Source: Brachybacterium vulturis (GTDB lineage Bacteria > Actinomycetota > Actinomycetes > Actinomycetales > Dermabacteraceae). Taken from it: a DNA stretch of 64,000 nucleotides. The notes under the pieces were generated by a model. It ran no database searches. It was not told the origin of the DNA and saw nothing but the letters and a program-made list of their open reading frames with translations. A program made the translations under genes and the position numbers. Below are positions 42,473 through 51,435 of the stretch, in pieces; the first letter of the stretch is position 1; the number at the start of each line of letters is the position of its first letter. The DNA is taken from assembly GCF_002407185.1 (NCBI RefSeq), contig NZ_CP023563.1, forward strand, positions 806,001-870,000, in the 5' to 3' direction.

Positions 42473-43453
42473 ATGACCCCCACCACCTTCCGACCCGGCC
42501 GTCGCGCCGTCGTCGCCGCCGCTGCGGCCGCGCTCCCGCTGCTCGGCCTCGCCGCCTGCTCCTCCGACACCGGCGCCGGTCCCGATCTCGGCGGCGGCGG
42601 CGAGGACGAGGGCGACGGGGACTCGCTGCCCCAGGCCGACGCGCTCGCCTCCGGCCCCGTGGCCGACGAGAGCGCGATCGCCGCGAGCGCCTGGGCCACC
42701 GCCATCAAGGAGAAGGACCAGCTGGTCCGCGGCGGCACCGTCGCCAACCAGGTGTTCTCCCTGGCCTCGACCACCGGGGACATGCCCACCGGCTTCGACG
42801 CCGGGATCACCCAGCTGCTGGCCAAGTACATCCTCGGCGAGGGCGGCGAGAAGAAGGTCGAGTACATCGACACCACCGTCGAGACCCGCGAGACCATGGT
42901 CCAGAACGGCACCGTGGACTGCGTGATCGCGACCTACTCGATCACCCCGGAGCGCCTCGAGGTCATCAACTTCGCCGGCCCGTACTACCTCTCCGGCACC
43001 GCCATCCAGGTGCGCGCCGAGGACAAGGGGTCGATCTCCGGCCCCGAGGACCTCACCGGGCTGAAGCTGGTCACCCAGGCCAACTCCACCGGTATCCAGG
43101 CCATCGAGGAGAACGTCACCGATCCCGCCGACGTCCAGACCCTCCCGGACAACGAATCCTGTGTGGCGGCGCTCAAGCAGGGCCGCGCCGATGCCTACGT
43201 CCTGGACCAGGGCGTGCTGCTGGGCAACTCCGCCGCGGACCCCGATGTGGTCGTGGTCGGCGAGCCCTTCGTCGACGACCCCTACGGCATCGGCCTGTCG
43301 AAGGACCAGCCGGACGCCCTCGACTTCTGCAACACCTTCCTGCAGGAGATCATCGACTCCGGCTCCTGGGAGTCGCTGTGGACCGCGACCGTCGGCGAGG
43401 TCATCGACGGCGACGCCCCCGAGCCGCCGGTCCCCGGAGAGCTGCCCGTCTGA
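42473..43453 (+). CDS. Amino acid ABC transporter substrate-binding lipoprotein
   Basis: A 326-residue family 3 solute-binding protein with twin Arg near the start, lipobox LAAC, and a Gly/Asp/Glu-rich spacer. The mature part has TGFDAGITQLLAKYILG, ETMVQNGTVDCVIATYSITPER, INFAGPYYLSG and QGRADAYVLDQG, all typical of glutamate/glutamine-binding proteins. Works with the two downstream permeases. Ligand probably glutamate or a related polar amino acid. Confidence 0.92.
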   Translation: MTPTTFRPGRRAVVAAAAAALPLLGLAACSSDTGAGPDLGGGGEDEGDGDSLPQADALASGPVADESAIAASAWATAIKEKDQLVRGGTVANQVFSLASTTGDMPTGFDAGITQLLAKYILGEGGEKKVEYIDTTVETRETMVQNGTVDCVIATYSITPERLEVINFAGPYYLSGTAIQVRAEDKGSISGPEDLTGLKLVTQANSTGIQAIEENVTDPADVQTLPDNESCVAALKQGRADAYVLDQGVLLGNSAADPDVVVVGEPFVDDPYGIGLSKDQPDALDFCNTFLQEIIDSGSWESLWTATVGEVIDGDAPEPPVPGELPV

Positions 43454-43570
43454 TCCACGGATCGGGCCGGACAGCTCCTAAGCGGCGCCGACGGGGAGCG
43501 GCGCACCGCATGCTCCCCGTCGGCCGTCCCCGACCGCATCGACACCCCCGAACGCACCGAGAGGCACCAG

Positions 43571-44269
43571 ATGGACGCCATCCGCGAGAATCTCCCCCTG
43601 CTGCTGCAGGGCATCGGGACCACCGTCGCGCTGACCGTGCTCGGCTACGCGTTCGCGCTGCTCCTGGGCACCGTCCTGGCGGTGGCGAGGGTGAGCCCGA
43701 TCCCGCCGCTGCGCGGGGCGGCCACGGTGTACGTCGAGATCTTCCGCAACATCCCGCTGCTGAGCCTGCTGATCCTGATCGCCTTCGGTCTGCCGGATGT
43801 GGGCCTGCTGCTGCCCTACTTCTGGTGCGGCGTGCTGGGGCTGACCCTCTCATCGGCCGCGTTCGTCTGTGAGAACGTCCGCTCGGGCATCAACACGGTC
43901 CCGGTCGGGCACGCGGAGGCGGCACGCTCGATCGGGCTCGGCTTCTTCGGGACGCTGCGCTTCGTGGTGCTTCCGCAGGCCTTCCGCAGCATGGTCCAGC
44001 CGCTGGTGAACGTGTTCATCGGCACCGTGATCGGTTCCGCGCTGTGCTCCGCGATCGCGGTGCAGGAGGTCACCTGGGTCACGCAGACGCTCAACATCCG
44101 CTACGCCCAGGCGGTGCTGATGTTCATGATCGCCGGCGCCGTCTACCTGATCCTCTCCCTCGGCGGGGCCGCGCTCGGCGGCGCCATCGAGCGGGCCGTC
44201 GCCCCGGGCGGCAGGAACCGTTCGAGCGGGCGCGCCGCACTGGACGTCACGGCAGGGGCGCAAGCATGA
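43571..44269 (+). CDS. Amino acid ABC transporter permease (HisMQ type), first
   Basis: A 232-residue permease with about five transmembrane helices. The opening MDAIRENLPLLLQGIGTTVALTVLGYAFALLLGTVLA and the EAARSIGLGFFGTLRFVVLPQAFR coupling (EAA) loop match the GluC/GlnP group. The stop overlaps the next permease start by 4 nt. Confidence 0.93.
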   Translation: MDAIRENLPLLLQGIGTTVALTVLGYAFALLLGTVLAVARVSPIPPLRGAATVYVEIFRNIPLLSLLILIAFGLPDVGLLLPYFWCGVLGLTLSSAAFVCENVRSGINTVPVGHAEAARSIGLGFFGTLRFVVLPQAFRSMVQPLVNVFIGTVIGSALCSAIAVQEVTWVTQTLNIRYAQAVLMFMIAGAVYLILSLGGAALGGAIERAVAPGGRNRSSGRAALDVTAGAQA

Positions 44270-45093
44270 GCACCACGTCCTCCACCGCCACCCAGGTCCT
44301 CTTCGATGCGCCCGGCCCCAAGGGACGCCGACGCATCCTGCTGCTCTCGGTCCTCAGCGTGGTCCTGATCGTCGCCCTGCTGGCCGGGGCGCTGTGGCAG
44401 TTCCATGCCAACGGCCAGCTGGACCCGAACAAGTGGGTCGTCTACCTGCGCGCGGATTACCTGGCCTTCCTCGGCCGCGGACTGTGGGGGACGCTGAAGG
44501 TCACCGCGCTCGCGGCCGTCATCGCCTTTCCCTTCGGGCTGCTGCTGGCGCTGGCGCGGCTGTCGCGCTTCCTGCTGCTGCGCTCCGTGGCCGTGACCTG
44601 GATCGAGTTCTTCCGCGGGATCCCGATGCTGCTGGTCGTCTATGCCTTCCTGCTGGCCCTGCCGGCCTTCGGCGTCACCTTTCCGCGGTTCTGGATGCTG
44701 GTGATCCCGATGATCCTGGTCTCCAGCGCGACCACCGCGGAGGTGTTCCGCGCGGGAATAAGAGCGGTGGACATCGGCCAGCACGAAGCGGCCGACGCGA
44801 TCGGTCTCAGCCGCCGCGACGCGCTGATCCACGTGGTGCTGCCGCAGGCGGTGCGCCTGGTGCTGCCCAGCCTGATCCTCGCCCTGGTCACACTCCTGAA
44901 GGACTCCACCCTCGGCTACGTGGTCAGCTACAACGAGCTGCAGTTCCAGGGCAAGACGCTGGTCTCCATCACCCGCTACCTGGTGCAGACCTATCTGGTC
45001 GTCTCGGTCATCTACATCGTCATCAACCTCCTTCTCACCCGCATTGCGCTCGCGCTCGATGTGCGGATGAAGGAGCGCGCCGTGGCGAGCTGA
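44266..45093 (+). CDS. Amino acid ABC transporter permease (HisMQ type), second
   Basis: A 275-residue permease, GluD-like, with an N-terminal cytoplasmic segment, a first helix near residues 25-45, the IEFFRGIPMLLVVYAF region and the EAADAIGLSRRDALIHVVLPQAVR EAA loop. It forms the membrane channel with the preceding permease. Coupled by ATGA overlap. Confidence 0.93.
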   Translation: MSTTSSTATQVLFDAPGPKGRRRILLLSVLSVVLIVALLAGALWQFHANGQLDPNKWVVYLRADYLAFLGRGLWGTLKVTALAAVIAFPFGLLLALARLSRFLLLRSVAVTWIEFFRGIPMLLVVYAFLLALPAFGVTFPRFWMLVIPMILVSSATTAEVFRAGIRAVDIGQHEAADAIGLSRRDALIHVVLPQAVRLVLPSLILALVTLLKDSTLGYVVSYNELQFQGKTLVSITRYLVQTYLVVSVIYIVINLLLTRIALALDVRMKERAVAS

Positions 45094-45158
45094 CCCGCAC
45101 CCGCTCCGCTCTTCTCCGTCCCTCCACCCTCACTCCTCCGCGAAAGCTGGTCCTGCCC

Positions 45159-45992
45159 ATGTGCCGCCTGCTCGGCGTCGTCTCCCGTGAACCCATCTCC
45201 CTGGACCAGGCCGTGGCCGAGGAGATCGAACCGTTCACTGCCCAGTCCGAGGTCCACGGGGACGGCTGGGGGGTGGCCTGGTTCCAGGCGGACGACGGTG
45301 AGCGGCCCCGCCCGGGCGCCATCGGCGGAGCCACCGGCGGGCTCGGCAATCCGCGCACGCCGCAGATCCGTCGGCGCCTGGACGTGGCGCGGGAATCCAC
45401 CGCCTATCGCGCGGCCGTGCATACGGCGACAGGGCCGCTGATGCTGATCCACCTGCGCAAGGCGAGCCCCGGATCGCCGCTGCAGATCGCCAACACCCAC
45501 CCCTTCCGCGAGGGGGAGACCGTCTTCGCCCATAACGGCCAGTTCGACCTGCCGCCCGGGCTGCGCGAGGCGGTGCTCGCCCGGGGCGGCCGCACCCCGG
45601 AGGGCACCACCGACTCCGAGCTCTTCTTCTCCCTCATCGAGCTGCATGCCCGGGACGCCGAGCCGGCCACCGCCGTGCAGCGCGCCGCCGCGGAGCTCAC
45701 CGCGCTCGGCCTCGAGTACGGCACCCGGGTGCCGGAGGCGCTGAACTGCCTGTACATGACCCCCGACCTGTTGGTCGCCTATCAGCAGTCCGATCCGGCA
45801 CAGGCCCGACCCCACCACACCGCGGACAACTACTCGCTGCGCTACCGGATCGACGCGGACCGGGTCATCGTCGCCTCCACCGGTATCCCGCAGGCCGTGT
45901 ACCTCGAGGTGGGGGAGGGGCAGGCGCTGGTGGTGGATCGCAGCGACCTCGGCGTCTCCTTGCGGCCGCGGCTGGCGGAGCTCACCGCGTGA
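45159..45992 (+). CDS. Class II glutamine amidotransferase
   Basis: A 277-residue N-terminal-nucleophile amidotransferase. Cys 2 after the initiator Met is the nucleophile (MCRLLGVVS), with HGDGWGVAWF, LMLIHLRKASPGSP, NTHPFREGETVFAHNGQF and TTDSELFFSLI typical of the YafJ/EgtC-like group. Substrate unknown; it sits between two ABC importers but has no evident role in them. Confidence 0.92.
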   Translation: MCRLLGVVSREPISLDQAVAEEIEPFTAQSEVHGDGWGVAWFQADDGERPRPGAIGGATGGLGNPRTPQIRRRLDVARESTAYRAAVHTATGPLMLIHLRKASPGSPLQIANTHPFREGETVFAHNGQFDLPPGLREAVLARGGRTPEGTTDSELFFSLIELHARDAEPATAVQRAAAELTALGLEYGTRVPEALNCLYMTPDLLVAYQQSDPAQARPHHTADNYSLRYRIDADRVIVASTGIPQAVYLEVGEGQALVVDRSDLGVSLRPRLAELTA

Positions 45993-46136
45993 TCCCGGCC
46001 CCGCCGCGCCGGAGACCCTGACCGGGCCCGGACCGGCCGCTCCGCGACACGTGGCACCGCCCATCGGACCGACGGTCTGGATAGGGTGGAGCCCCGGCAG
46101 TGATCGCTCGTCGGCCCGACGTCGCTGGGAGGCCCC

Positions 46137-47009
46137 GTGATCGGATTCGAGAACGTCCGCAAGGAGTACCCGGGCGGGACGCTCGCGGTGCAGGACTTCA
46201 GTCTCGAGATCGCCTCCCACGAATCGGTGGTGCTGGTCGGCACATCCGGCTCCGGCAAGACCACGCTGATGCGGATGATCAACCGCATGGTCGCCCCCAC
46301 CTCGGGACGCGTCCACATCGACGGGGACGACGTGGCGGAGCTGGACCCGGTGCAGCTGCGCCGCAGCATCGGCTATGTCATGCAGGCCTCCGGCCTCCTC
46401 CCGCACCGCACCGTGCTGGACAACATCACCACCGTGCCCGTGCTGCGCGGCACCACCAGGCGCGAGGCCCGCACCCGCGCCCACGAGCTGATGCAGACCG
46501 TCGGCCTGGACGCCGCCCTCGCCGAGCGCTACCCCTCCCAGCTCTCCGGCGGTCAGCAGCAGCGTGTGGGCGTGGCCCGCGGCCTCGCCGCCGACCCCAA
46601 CATCCTGCTGATGGACGAGCCCTTCGGCGCCGTGGACCCGATCGTGCGCCGTGAGCTCCAGCAGGAGCTGCAGCACCTGCAGCGCGACCTGCGCAAGACG
46701 ATCGTGTTCGTCACCCACGACATCGACGAGGCGTTCCTGCTCGGCGACCGGGTGGTGATCCTCAAGCCCGGCGGGATCATCGCGCAGGTGGGCACCCCGC
46801 AGGAGATCCTCGCCGACCCTGCCGATGAGTTCGTCTCCAGCTTCGTCGGCGCGGAGCGCGGGGCCCGCACCCTGCACCTCGAACGGCTCGACGGCCGCGA
46901 CGTGGTGGTCGATGCCGACGGTCGGCCCGCCGGCGTGCTCGCGGCGAGCGGTGCCCAGCCGGCCGGTGAGGGCACGGCGGACGAGCCGACGCGGGAGCGG
47001 TCCTCGTGA
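46137..47009 (+). CDS. Betaine/choline-type ABC transporter ATPase (OpuC-like)
   Basis: A 290-residue ATPase: Walker A GTSGSGKTT, Q-loop [42 protein letters not shown] and VTHDIDEAF, the pattern of OpuCA/ProV proteins. The last 60 residues replace the usual CBS pair with a shorter tail. GTG start with GGGAGG upstream; TAGGGT at 46082-46087 and a GACCG-A-CGGTC palindrome at 46067-46077 mark the probable promoter. First gene of the osmolyte importer operon. Confidence 0.93.
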   Translation: MIGFENVRKEYPGGTLAVQDFSLEIASHESVVLVGTSGSGKTTLMRMINRMVAPTSGRVHIDGDDVAELDPVQLRRSIGYVMQASGLLPHRTVLDNITTVPVLRGTTRREARTRAHELMQTVGLDAALAERYPSQLSGGQQQRVGVARGLAADPNILLMDEPFGAVDPIVRRELQQELQHLQRDLRKTIVFVTHDIDEAFLLGDRVVILKPGGIIAQVGTPQEILADPADEFVSSFVGAERGARTLHLERLDGRDVVVDADGRPAGVLAASGAQPAGEGTADEPTRERSS

Positions 47010-47656
47010 CCTGGGTGCTCGAGAACCTCGACGTCATCGCGGGCTACACCGGCGCGCACCTGCTGCAGGCCCTGCCCCCGATCCTGGTGGCCTTCCTGCT
47101 CTCGTTGCCGCTGGCCAAGCTCGCGAACTCCCGCGGCTGGCTGCGCACCTCGGTCACCACCACCTCCTCCCTGATGTACGCGATCCCGTCGCTGCCGCTG
47201 TTCGTGCTGCTGCCGGGGCTGATCGGCACCGGTGTGCGGAGCCCGGCGAACATCATCATCGCCCTGTCGCTGTACGGGCTCGCGCTGATGGTCCCCACCG
47301 CCTCGGACGCCTTCCGCTCGGTGAGCCGTGACGTGCTCGGCTCCGCCACCGCACAGGGCTACGCGCCGCGGGCGCGCTTCGTCCAGGTCGAGCTGCCGCT
47401 GGCCGGTCCCGCGCTGCTGGCCGGGGTGCGGGTGGTCGCGGTGAGCACCATCTCGCTGGTCACCGTCGGCGGCGTGCTCGGAGTGCCCAGCCTGGGCATG
47501 CTGTTCGTGGACGGGGTGCGGCGCGGGATCGCCGCCGAGATCGCCGCCGGGATCGTCGCGACGGTTCTGCTCGCCCTGCTCACCGACGCCCTCCTGGTGC
47601 TGCTGGGCCGTGCGACGATGCCCTGGACCCGTCGGCAGGAGGTGGGCAGCTCATGA
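47006..47656 (+). CDS. Betaine/choline ABC transporter permease, first
   Basis: A 216-residue permease with about five helices; ALPPILVAFLLSLPLAKLA, MYAIPSLPLFVLLPGLIGTG and the GYAPRARFVQVELPLAGPALLAGVRV loop match OpuCB/YehW. Overlaps both neighbours by 4 nt. Confidence 0.92.
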   Translation: MTWVLENLDVIAGYTGAHLLQALPPILVAFLLSLPLAKLANSRGWLRTSVTTTSSLMYAIPSLPLFVLLPGLIGTGVRSPANIIIALSLYGLALMVPTASDAFRSVSRDVLGSATAQGYAPRARFVQVELPLAGPALLAGVRVVAVSTISLVTVGGVLGVPSLGMLFVDGVRRGIAAEIAAGIVATVLLALLTDALLVLLGRATMPWTRRQEVGSS

Positions 47657-48324
47657 CCGGCAGCCCCTTCCTCGACTCCCTGCGCTGGCTCGGGGACCCC
47701 GCCCACTGGACGGGCGCTGACGGCATCCCGCTGCGCACCCTCGAGCACCTCGGCTATACCGCCCTCGGCGTGCTGGTCGCGGCGCTGCTGGCCGTGCCCG
47801 TCGGCCTGTACGTCGGCCATTCGGGACGATTCAAGGGCATCGCCGTCGCGGCGGCCGGCGCCGCCCGCGCCCTGCCCACCCTGGGCCTGGTGACCCTGTT
47901 CGCGCTGCTGGTGGGCATCGGCCTCACCGCCCCGCTGCTGTCCTTCGTGATCCTCGCGATCCCGTCGCTGCTGGCCGGGGCCTACACCGCCGTCGAATCC
48001 GCGGACCCCGCCACCGTCGACGCCGCCCGCGCCCAGGGCATGACCGAATGGCAGATCCTCACCCGGGTGGAGATCCCGCTGGGCATGCCGCTGCTGGTCG
48101 GCGGGTTCCGCGGGGCGACCGTCCAGGTGGTGGCCACCGCCATGCTCGCCGCCTATGTGGGCAGCGGCGGCCTGGGTCGCTTTATCTTCCAGGGGCTGGG
48201 TTCCCAGAACTACCCGCAGATGATCGCCGGTTCGCTGCTGGTGATCGTGCTCGCCCTGATCCTGGACCTGTCCCTGCTGCTCGCGCAGCGACTGACCGTA
48301 CCGGCCGGGGCGAGAGCCTCGTGA
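47653..48324 (+). CDS. Betaine/choline ABC transporter permease, second
   Basis: A 223-residue permease with GYTALGVLVAALLAVPVGLYVGH, ARALPTLGLVTLFALLVGIGLT, and DAARAQGMTEWQILTRVEIPLGMPLLVGG (EAA-type loop), matching OpuCD/YehY. It pairs with the preceding permease; ATGA overlap. Confidence 0.92.
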   Translation: MTGSPFLDSLRWLGDPAHWTGADGIPLRTLEHLGYTALGVLVAALLAVPVGLYVGHSGRFKGIAVAAAGAARALPTLGLVTLFALLVGIGLTAPLLSFVILAIPSLLAGAYTAVESADPATVDAARAQGMTEWQILTRVEIPLGMPLLVGGFRGATVQVVATAMLAAYVGSGGLGRFIFQGLGSQNYPQMIAGSLLVIVLALILDLSLLLAQRLTVPAGARAS

Positions 48325-48361
48325 CCTGCCGCCTGTCCGCTTCCACCCCAGGAGATCTCCC

Positions 48362-49306
48362 ATGACCATCCACAGCACTCGTCGTCACCTGCTCGGCGCT
48401 CTCGGCGCCGGCTCTCTCGCTCTCGGCGCCGCGGCCTGCGGCAGCTCCGACCCCTTCGACGAGGGGGGCGAGGAGGGAGGCGGCGCCTCCGACGGCGGCT
48501 CCGGTGCCGGCACCCTCGCCATCGGCTCCCAGGCCTACTACTCCAACGAGATCATCGCCGAGCTGTGCGCCCAGGTCCTCGAGGCCGAGGGATTCACCGT
48601 GGACCGGCAGTACCAGATCGGCCAGCGCGAGGTGTACATGCCCGAGCTCGAGAACGGGTCCCTGGACCTGCTGCCCGAGTACCTCGGCAACCTGCTCCAG
48701 TACTACGACTCCGAGGCACCTGCCGCCAGCCCCGAGGAGATCCACGGCGCGCTCGCCGAGGCCCTGCCCGAAGGACTGCGGGTGCTCGACTTCGCCGAGG
48801 CCTCCGACCAGGACTCCTACACCACCACCTCCGACTTCGCCTCCACCCACTCGCTCACCACGATCGGGGACCTGGCCGGTGTCGACGAGGATCTGAAGAT
48901 CGCCGCCAACAGCGAGTTCGAGGTGCGCCCCTACGGCCCCGAGGGGGCGAAGGAGATCTACGGCGTGGACATCTCCGTGGTGCCGGTCGAGGACTCCGGC
49001 GGCCCGCTCACCGTGCAGGCCCTGCTGGACGGCGACGTGCAGCTCGCCGACATCTACACCGCCAATCCCGCCATCGCCGAGCATGATCTGGTGGTGCTCG
49101 AGGATCCGGAATCGATGATCCTCCCGCAGAACGTGGTGCCCGTGGTCACCGAGAAGATCGACGAGACCGCCGCGGCCGCGATCAACGGCGTCATGGCCCA
49201 GCTCAGCGCCGATGATCTGGTGGAGCTGAACCGCCAGAGCGTCGTGGACCAGGCCAGCAGCGCGGACATCGCCACCGGCTGGCTCACGGAGAAGGGACTG
49301 CTGTGA
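48362..49306 (+). CDS. Betaine/choline-type substrate-binding lipoprotein (OpuCC-like)
   Basis: A 314-residue OpuAC-family binding protein. Lipobox GAAAC, Gly/Asp-rich spacer, then IGSQAYYSNEIIAELCAQVLEAEGF, LENGSLDLLPEYLGNLLQYY and DIYTANPAI, typical of quaternary-amine binding. The aromatic-cage identity cannot be read reliably by eye. AGGAGAT precedes the ATG. The stop overlaps the next gene (GTGA). Confidence 0.92.
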   Translation: MTIHSTRRHLLGALGAGSLALGAAACGSSDPFDEGGEEGGGASDGGSGAGTLAIGSQAYYSNEIIAELCAQVLEAEGFTVDRQYQIGQREVYMPELENGSLDLLPEYLGNLLQYYDSEAPAASPEEIHGALAEALPEGLRVLDFAEASDQDSYTTTSDFASTHSLTTIGDLAGVDEDLKIAANSEFEVRPYGPEGAKEIYGVDISVVPVEDSGGPLTVQALLDGDVQLADIYTANPAIAEHDLVVLEDPESMILPQNVVPVVTEKIDETAAAAINGVMAQLSADDLVELNRQSVVDQASSADIATGWLTEKGLL

Positions 49307-50145
49307 CCAGAGTCGTCGTCACCGGGGCGACCGGCAGGATCGGCGGACAGGTCGCACGACTGCTGGCGGCGGCGCCCGAGGTGGAGCTGCGGCTGGTGGG
49401 GCGCAGCCTGCACCGGGCCCCGCAGCTCGAGGGGGTCGAGGCGGTGCGGGCCGACTTCTCCGATGCCGCCGCGTGCCGTGAGGCCTTCGCCGGGGCGGAT
49501 GCCCTGCTGCTGGTCTCCGCCGGTGAGGCCGCCGACCGCCTCGCCCAGCATCGCACCGCGATCGATGCGGCGGTCGACGCCGGCGTGGGGCACGTCGTCT
49601 ACACCTCGTTCCTCGGCGCCGGGCCCGAGGCCGGGTTCACTCTCGCCCGCGACCACGGCGCCACCGAGCAGATGCTGCGTGACTCGGGCCTGGCCTGGAC
49701 GTTCCTGCGGGACAGCTTCTACGCCGACGTGCTGCTCGACTTCGCGGGCGAGGAGCGGGTGATCCGCGGCCCGGGCGGCACCGGCCGCTGCGCCTTCGTG
49801 AGCCGACGCGACGTGGCCGAGGTGGCCGCGCGGATCCTGCGCGAGGCCGGCCCCTGGGCCGGGCGGAGCCTGGACCTGACCGGCCCGGTCTCCGTCTCCC
49901 TCGCCGAGGCCGTGCTGCTGATGACCCGAGCCCGCGGCGAGGAGTACGAGTTCGTCGACGAGACCCTCACCGAGGCACGCGCCTCGCGCGCCTCGTACGA
50001 CGCGCCGGACTGGCAGGTGGAGGCCTGGATCAGCACCTATACCGCGATCGCCTCCGGGGAGCTGGATGTGGTCAGCGACGACGTCGAGCAGGTGCTGGGC
50101 AGGGCGCCCCTGAGTGTCGAGGAGTCCGTCACCGATCCGCTGTGA
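49303..50145 (+). CDS. NmrA-like / atypical SDR NAD(P)-binding protein
   Basis: A 280-residue Rossmann protein: VVVTGATGRIGGQVARLLA at the start, then SFLGAGPEAGFTLARDHGATEQMLRDSGLAWTFLRDSFY, the pattern of the NmrA/quinone oxidoreductase-like group (QorB). The GTG overlaps the betaine-binding protein's stop, so it is co-translated with the transporter; a functional link is unproved. Confidence 0.9.
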   Translation: MTRVVVTGATGRIGGQVARLLAAAPEVELRLVGRSLHRAPQLEGVEAVRADFSDAAACREAFAGADALLLVSAGEAADRLAQHRTAIDAAVDAGVGHVVYTSFLGAGPEAGFTLARDHGATEQMLRDSGLAWTFLRDSFYADVLLDFAGEERVIRGPGGTGRCAFVSRRDVAEVAARILREAGPWAGRSLDLTGPVSVSLAEAVLLMTRARGEEYEFVDETLTEARASRASYDAPDWQVEAWISTYTAIASGELDVVSDDVEQVLGRAPLSVEESVTDPL

Positions 50146-50213
50146 CCAGGGACGGTGACCGGACGGTCGACCCGCGAATGACATCTCGCGGCTCTCGCGG
50201 CAGGGTGGGAGCC

Positions 50214-50702
50214 ATGAACAGCAACCAGACCCACCTGACCGTCACCCGCACCGTCGACGTCCCCGCGAAGGATGTGTTCGATCTGCTCACGCTGCCGGCC
50301 CGGCACCACGAGTTCGACGGCTCCGGCATGGTGCGCAATGCCGACGACACCGAGCGGATCGACAAGGTCGGCGAGAAGTTCGTGATGAACATGCACCAAG
50401 AGGCTCTGGGCGGCGACTACCGCACCCACAACTTCGTCACCGCTTACGACGAGAACAAGATGATCGGCTGGCAGCCCGCCGACGAGGCGGAGGACGGCAC
50501 CGCGCCCACCGAGCCGGTGGGCTGGGAGTGGCTGTACGAGCTCAAGGCCCAGGGTGCGGGCTCCACCGAGGTGTCCCTGACCTATGACTGGTCGAAGGTC
50601 ACCGACCAGAAGGTGCTGGAGCGCATCGGATTCCCGTTGATCCCGCAGGAGGATCTCGAGCAGTCGCTGAACCTGCTCGCCGCGGCGGTCACCAAGCCCT
50701 GA
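50214..50702 (+). CDS. SRPBCC family protein
   Basis: A 162-residue START-fold protein; TVTRTVDVPAKDVFDLLTLPARHHEFDGSGMV is a typical polyketide-cyclase-like opening, and EVSLTYDWSKVTD fits a late strand. ATG at 50214 follows GGTGGGAGCC. Ligand unknown. Its stop codon begins a 16-bp direct repeat. Confidence 0.88.
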   Translation: MNSNQTHLTVTRTVDVPAKDVFDLLTLPARHHEFDGSGMVRNADDTERIDKVGEKFVMNMHQEALGGDYRTHNFVTAYDENKMIGWQPADEAEDGTAPTEPVGWEWLYELKAQGAGSTEVSLTYDWSKVTDQKVLERIGFPLIPQEDLEQSLNLLAAAVTKP

Positions 50703-50761
50703 GCGGGCGCGCTGCGAGCCCTGGCGGGGGCGCCCTCCGGGCCCGGAGCGGGCGCGCTGCG
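50701..50761. repeat. 16-bp direct repeat beginning in a stop codon, with 14-bp palindrome
   Basis: GAGCGGGCGCGCTGCG occurs at 50701-50716 and exactly again at 50746-50761. The first copy includes the GA of the SRPBCC stop. Between them CTCCGGGCCCGGAG (50735-50748) is a perfect palindrome that could fold as a terminator. Confidence 0.75.
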
Positions 50762-50875
50762 GCGTCGACCGGGTTGCCGCGCGCGCTCGGCGTGCGGTCG
50801 CCCGCAGGCACGAAGTCTGTCAGGATTCCCTACAGGCGGCGATGAGGCCGCAGCCCGACCACGAGGAGGTCAGTC

Positions 50876-51379
50876 ATGGCAGACGGATCCGTTCTCCCCG
50901 CCGACAGCCCGGTCCCCGACGAGATCGTGCGCAGCGCGCTGATCCACGCCACTGCCGAGAGGGTGTTCGCGATCATCCACGAACCGGGATGGTTCATCAA
51001 CGACGGCGAATATCGCGAGCACAAGATCACCCGTCAGGGGGCGATCACCCAGGTGGTCGACCCGGTGCACGGCAGCTTCCAGCTCGCGATCGAGGCCCGC
51101 GAGCCGCCGAACCGGATCAGGTTCCGCTGGCTGGGCGGTGGCCTCGGCGCGATCTCCGACGCCCCGAACAACACCGTCGAGTTCATCATCGACCCCGCCG
51201 GGACCGCGAAGCGCAATCTGGTGAGGCTCACCGTGCGCGAGCGCGGCTTCGCGAAGCTGGGGCTGGACGAGGCCGTGCGCCGTCGCAACTTCGAGGAGAA
51301 CTACCGCGGCTGGGAGCAGCAGCTGCGAGTGGCCCGGGAGCTCGCCGAGGGGGGACCCCGCACGTCCGACGAGCAGTGA
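50876..51379 (+). CDS. SRPBCC domain protein
   Basis: A 167-residue AHSA1-like protein: IVRSALIHATAERVFAIIHEPGWFINDGEY and a VEFIIDPAGTAKRNLVRLTVRERGF beta strand region, ending in EENYRGWEQQLRVARELAEG. The GAGGAGG site at 50863-50869 fits the ATG. Not closely similar to the SRPBCC gene just upstream, so not a recent duplicate. Confidence 0.85.
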   Translation: MADGSVLPADSPVPDEIVRSALIHATAERVFAIIHEPGWFINDGEYREHKITRQGAITQVVDPVHGSFQLAIEAREPPNRIRFRWLGGGLGAISDAPNNTVEFIIDPAGTAKRNLVRLTVRERGFAKLGLDEAVRRRNFEENYRGWEQQLRVARELAEGGPRTSDEQ

Positions 51380-51435
51380 GGGCCGCTCGCGGTCCGTCCC
51401 TGCCGCACTGCAGGTGAGCGGTCTATCCTCGAGGG

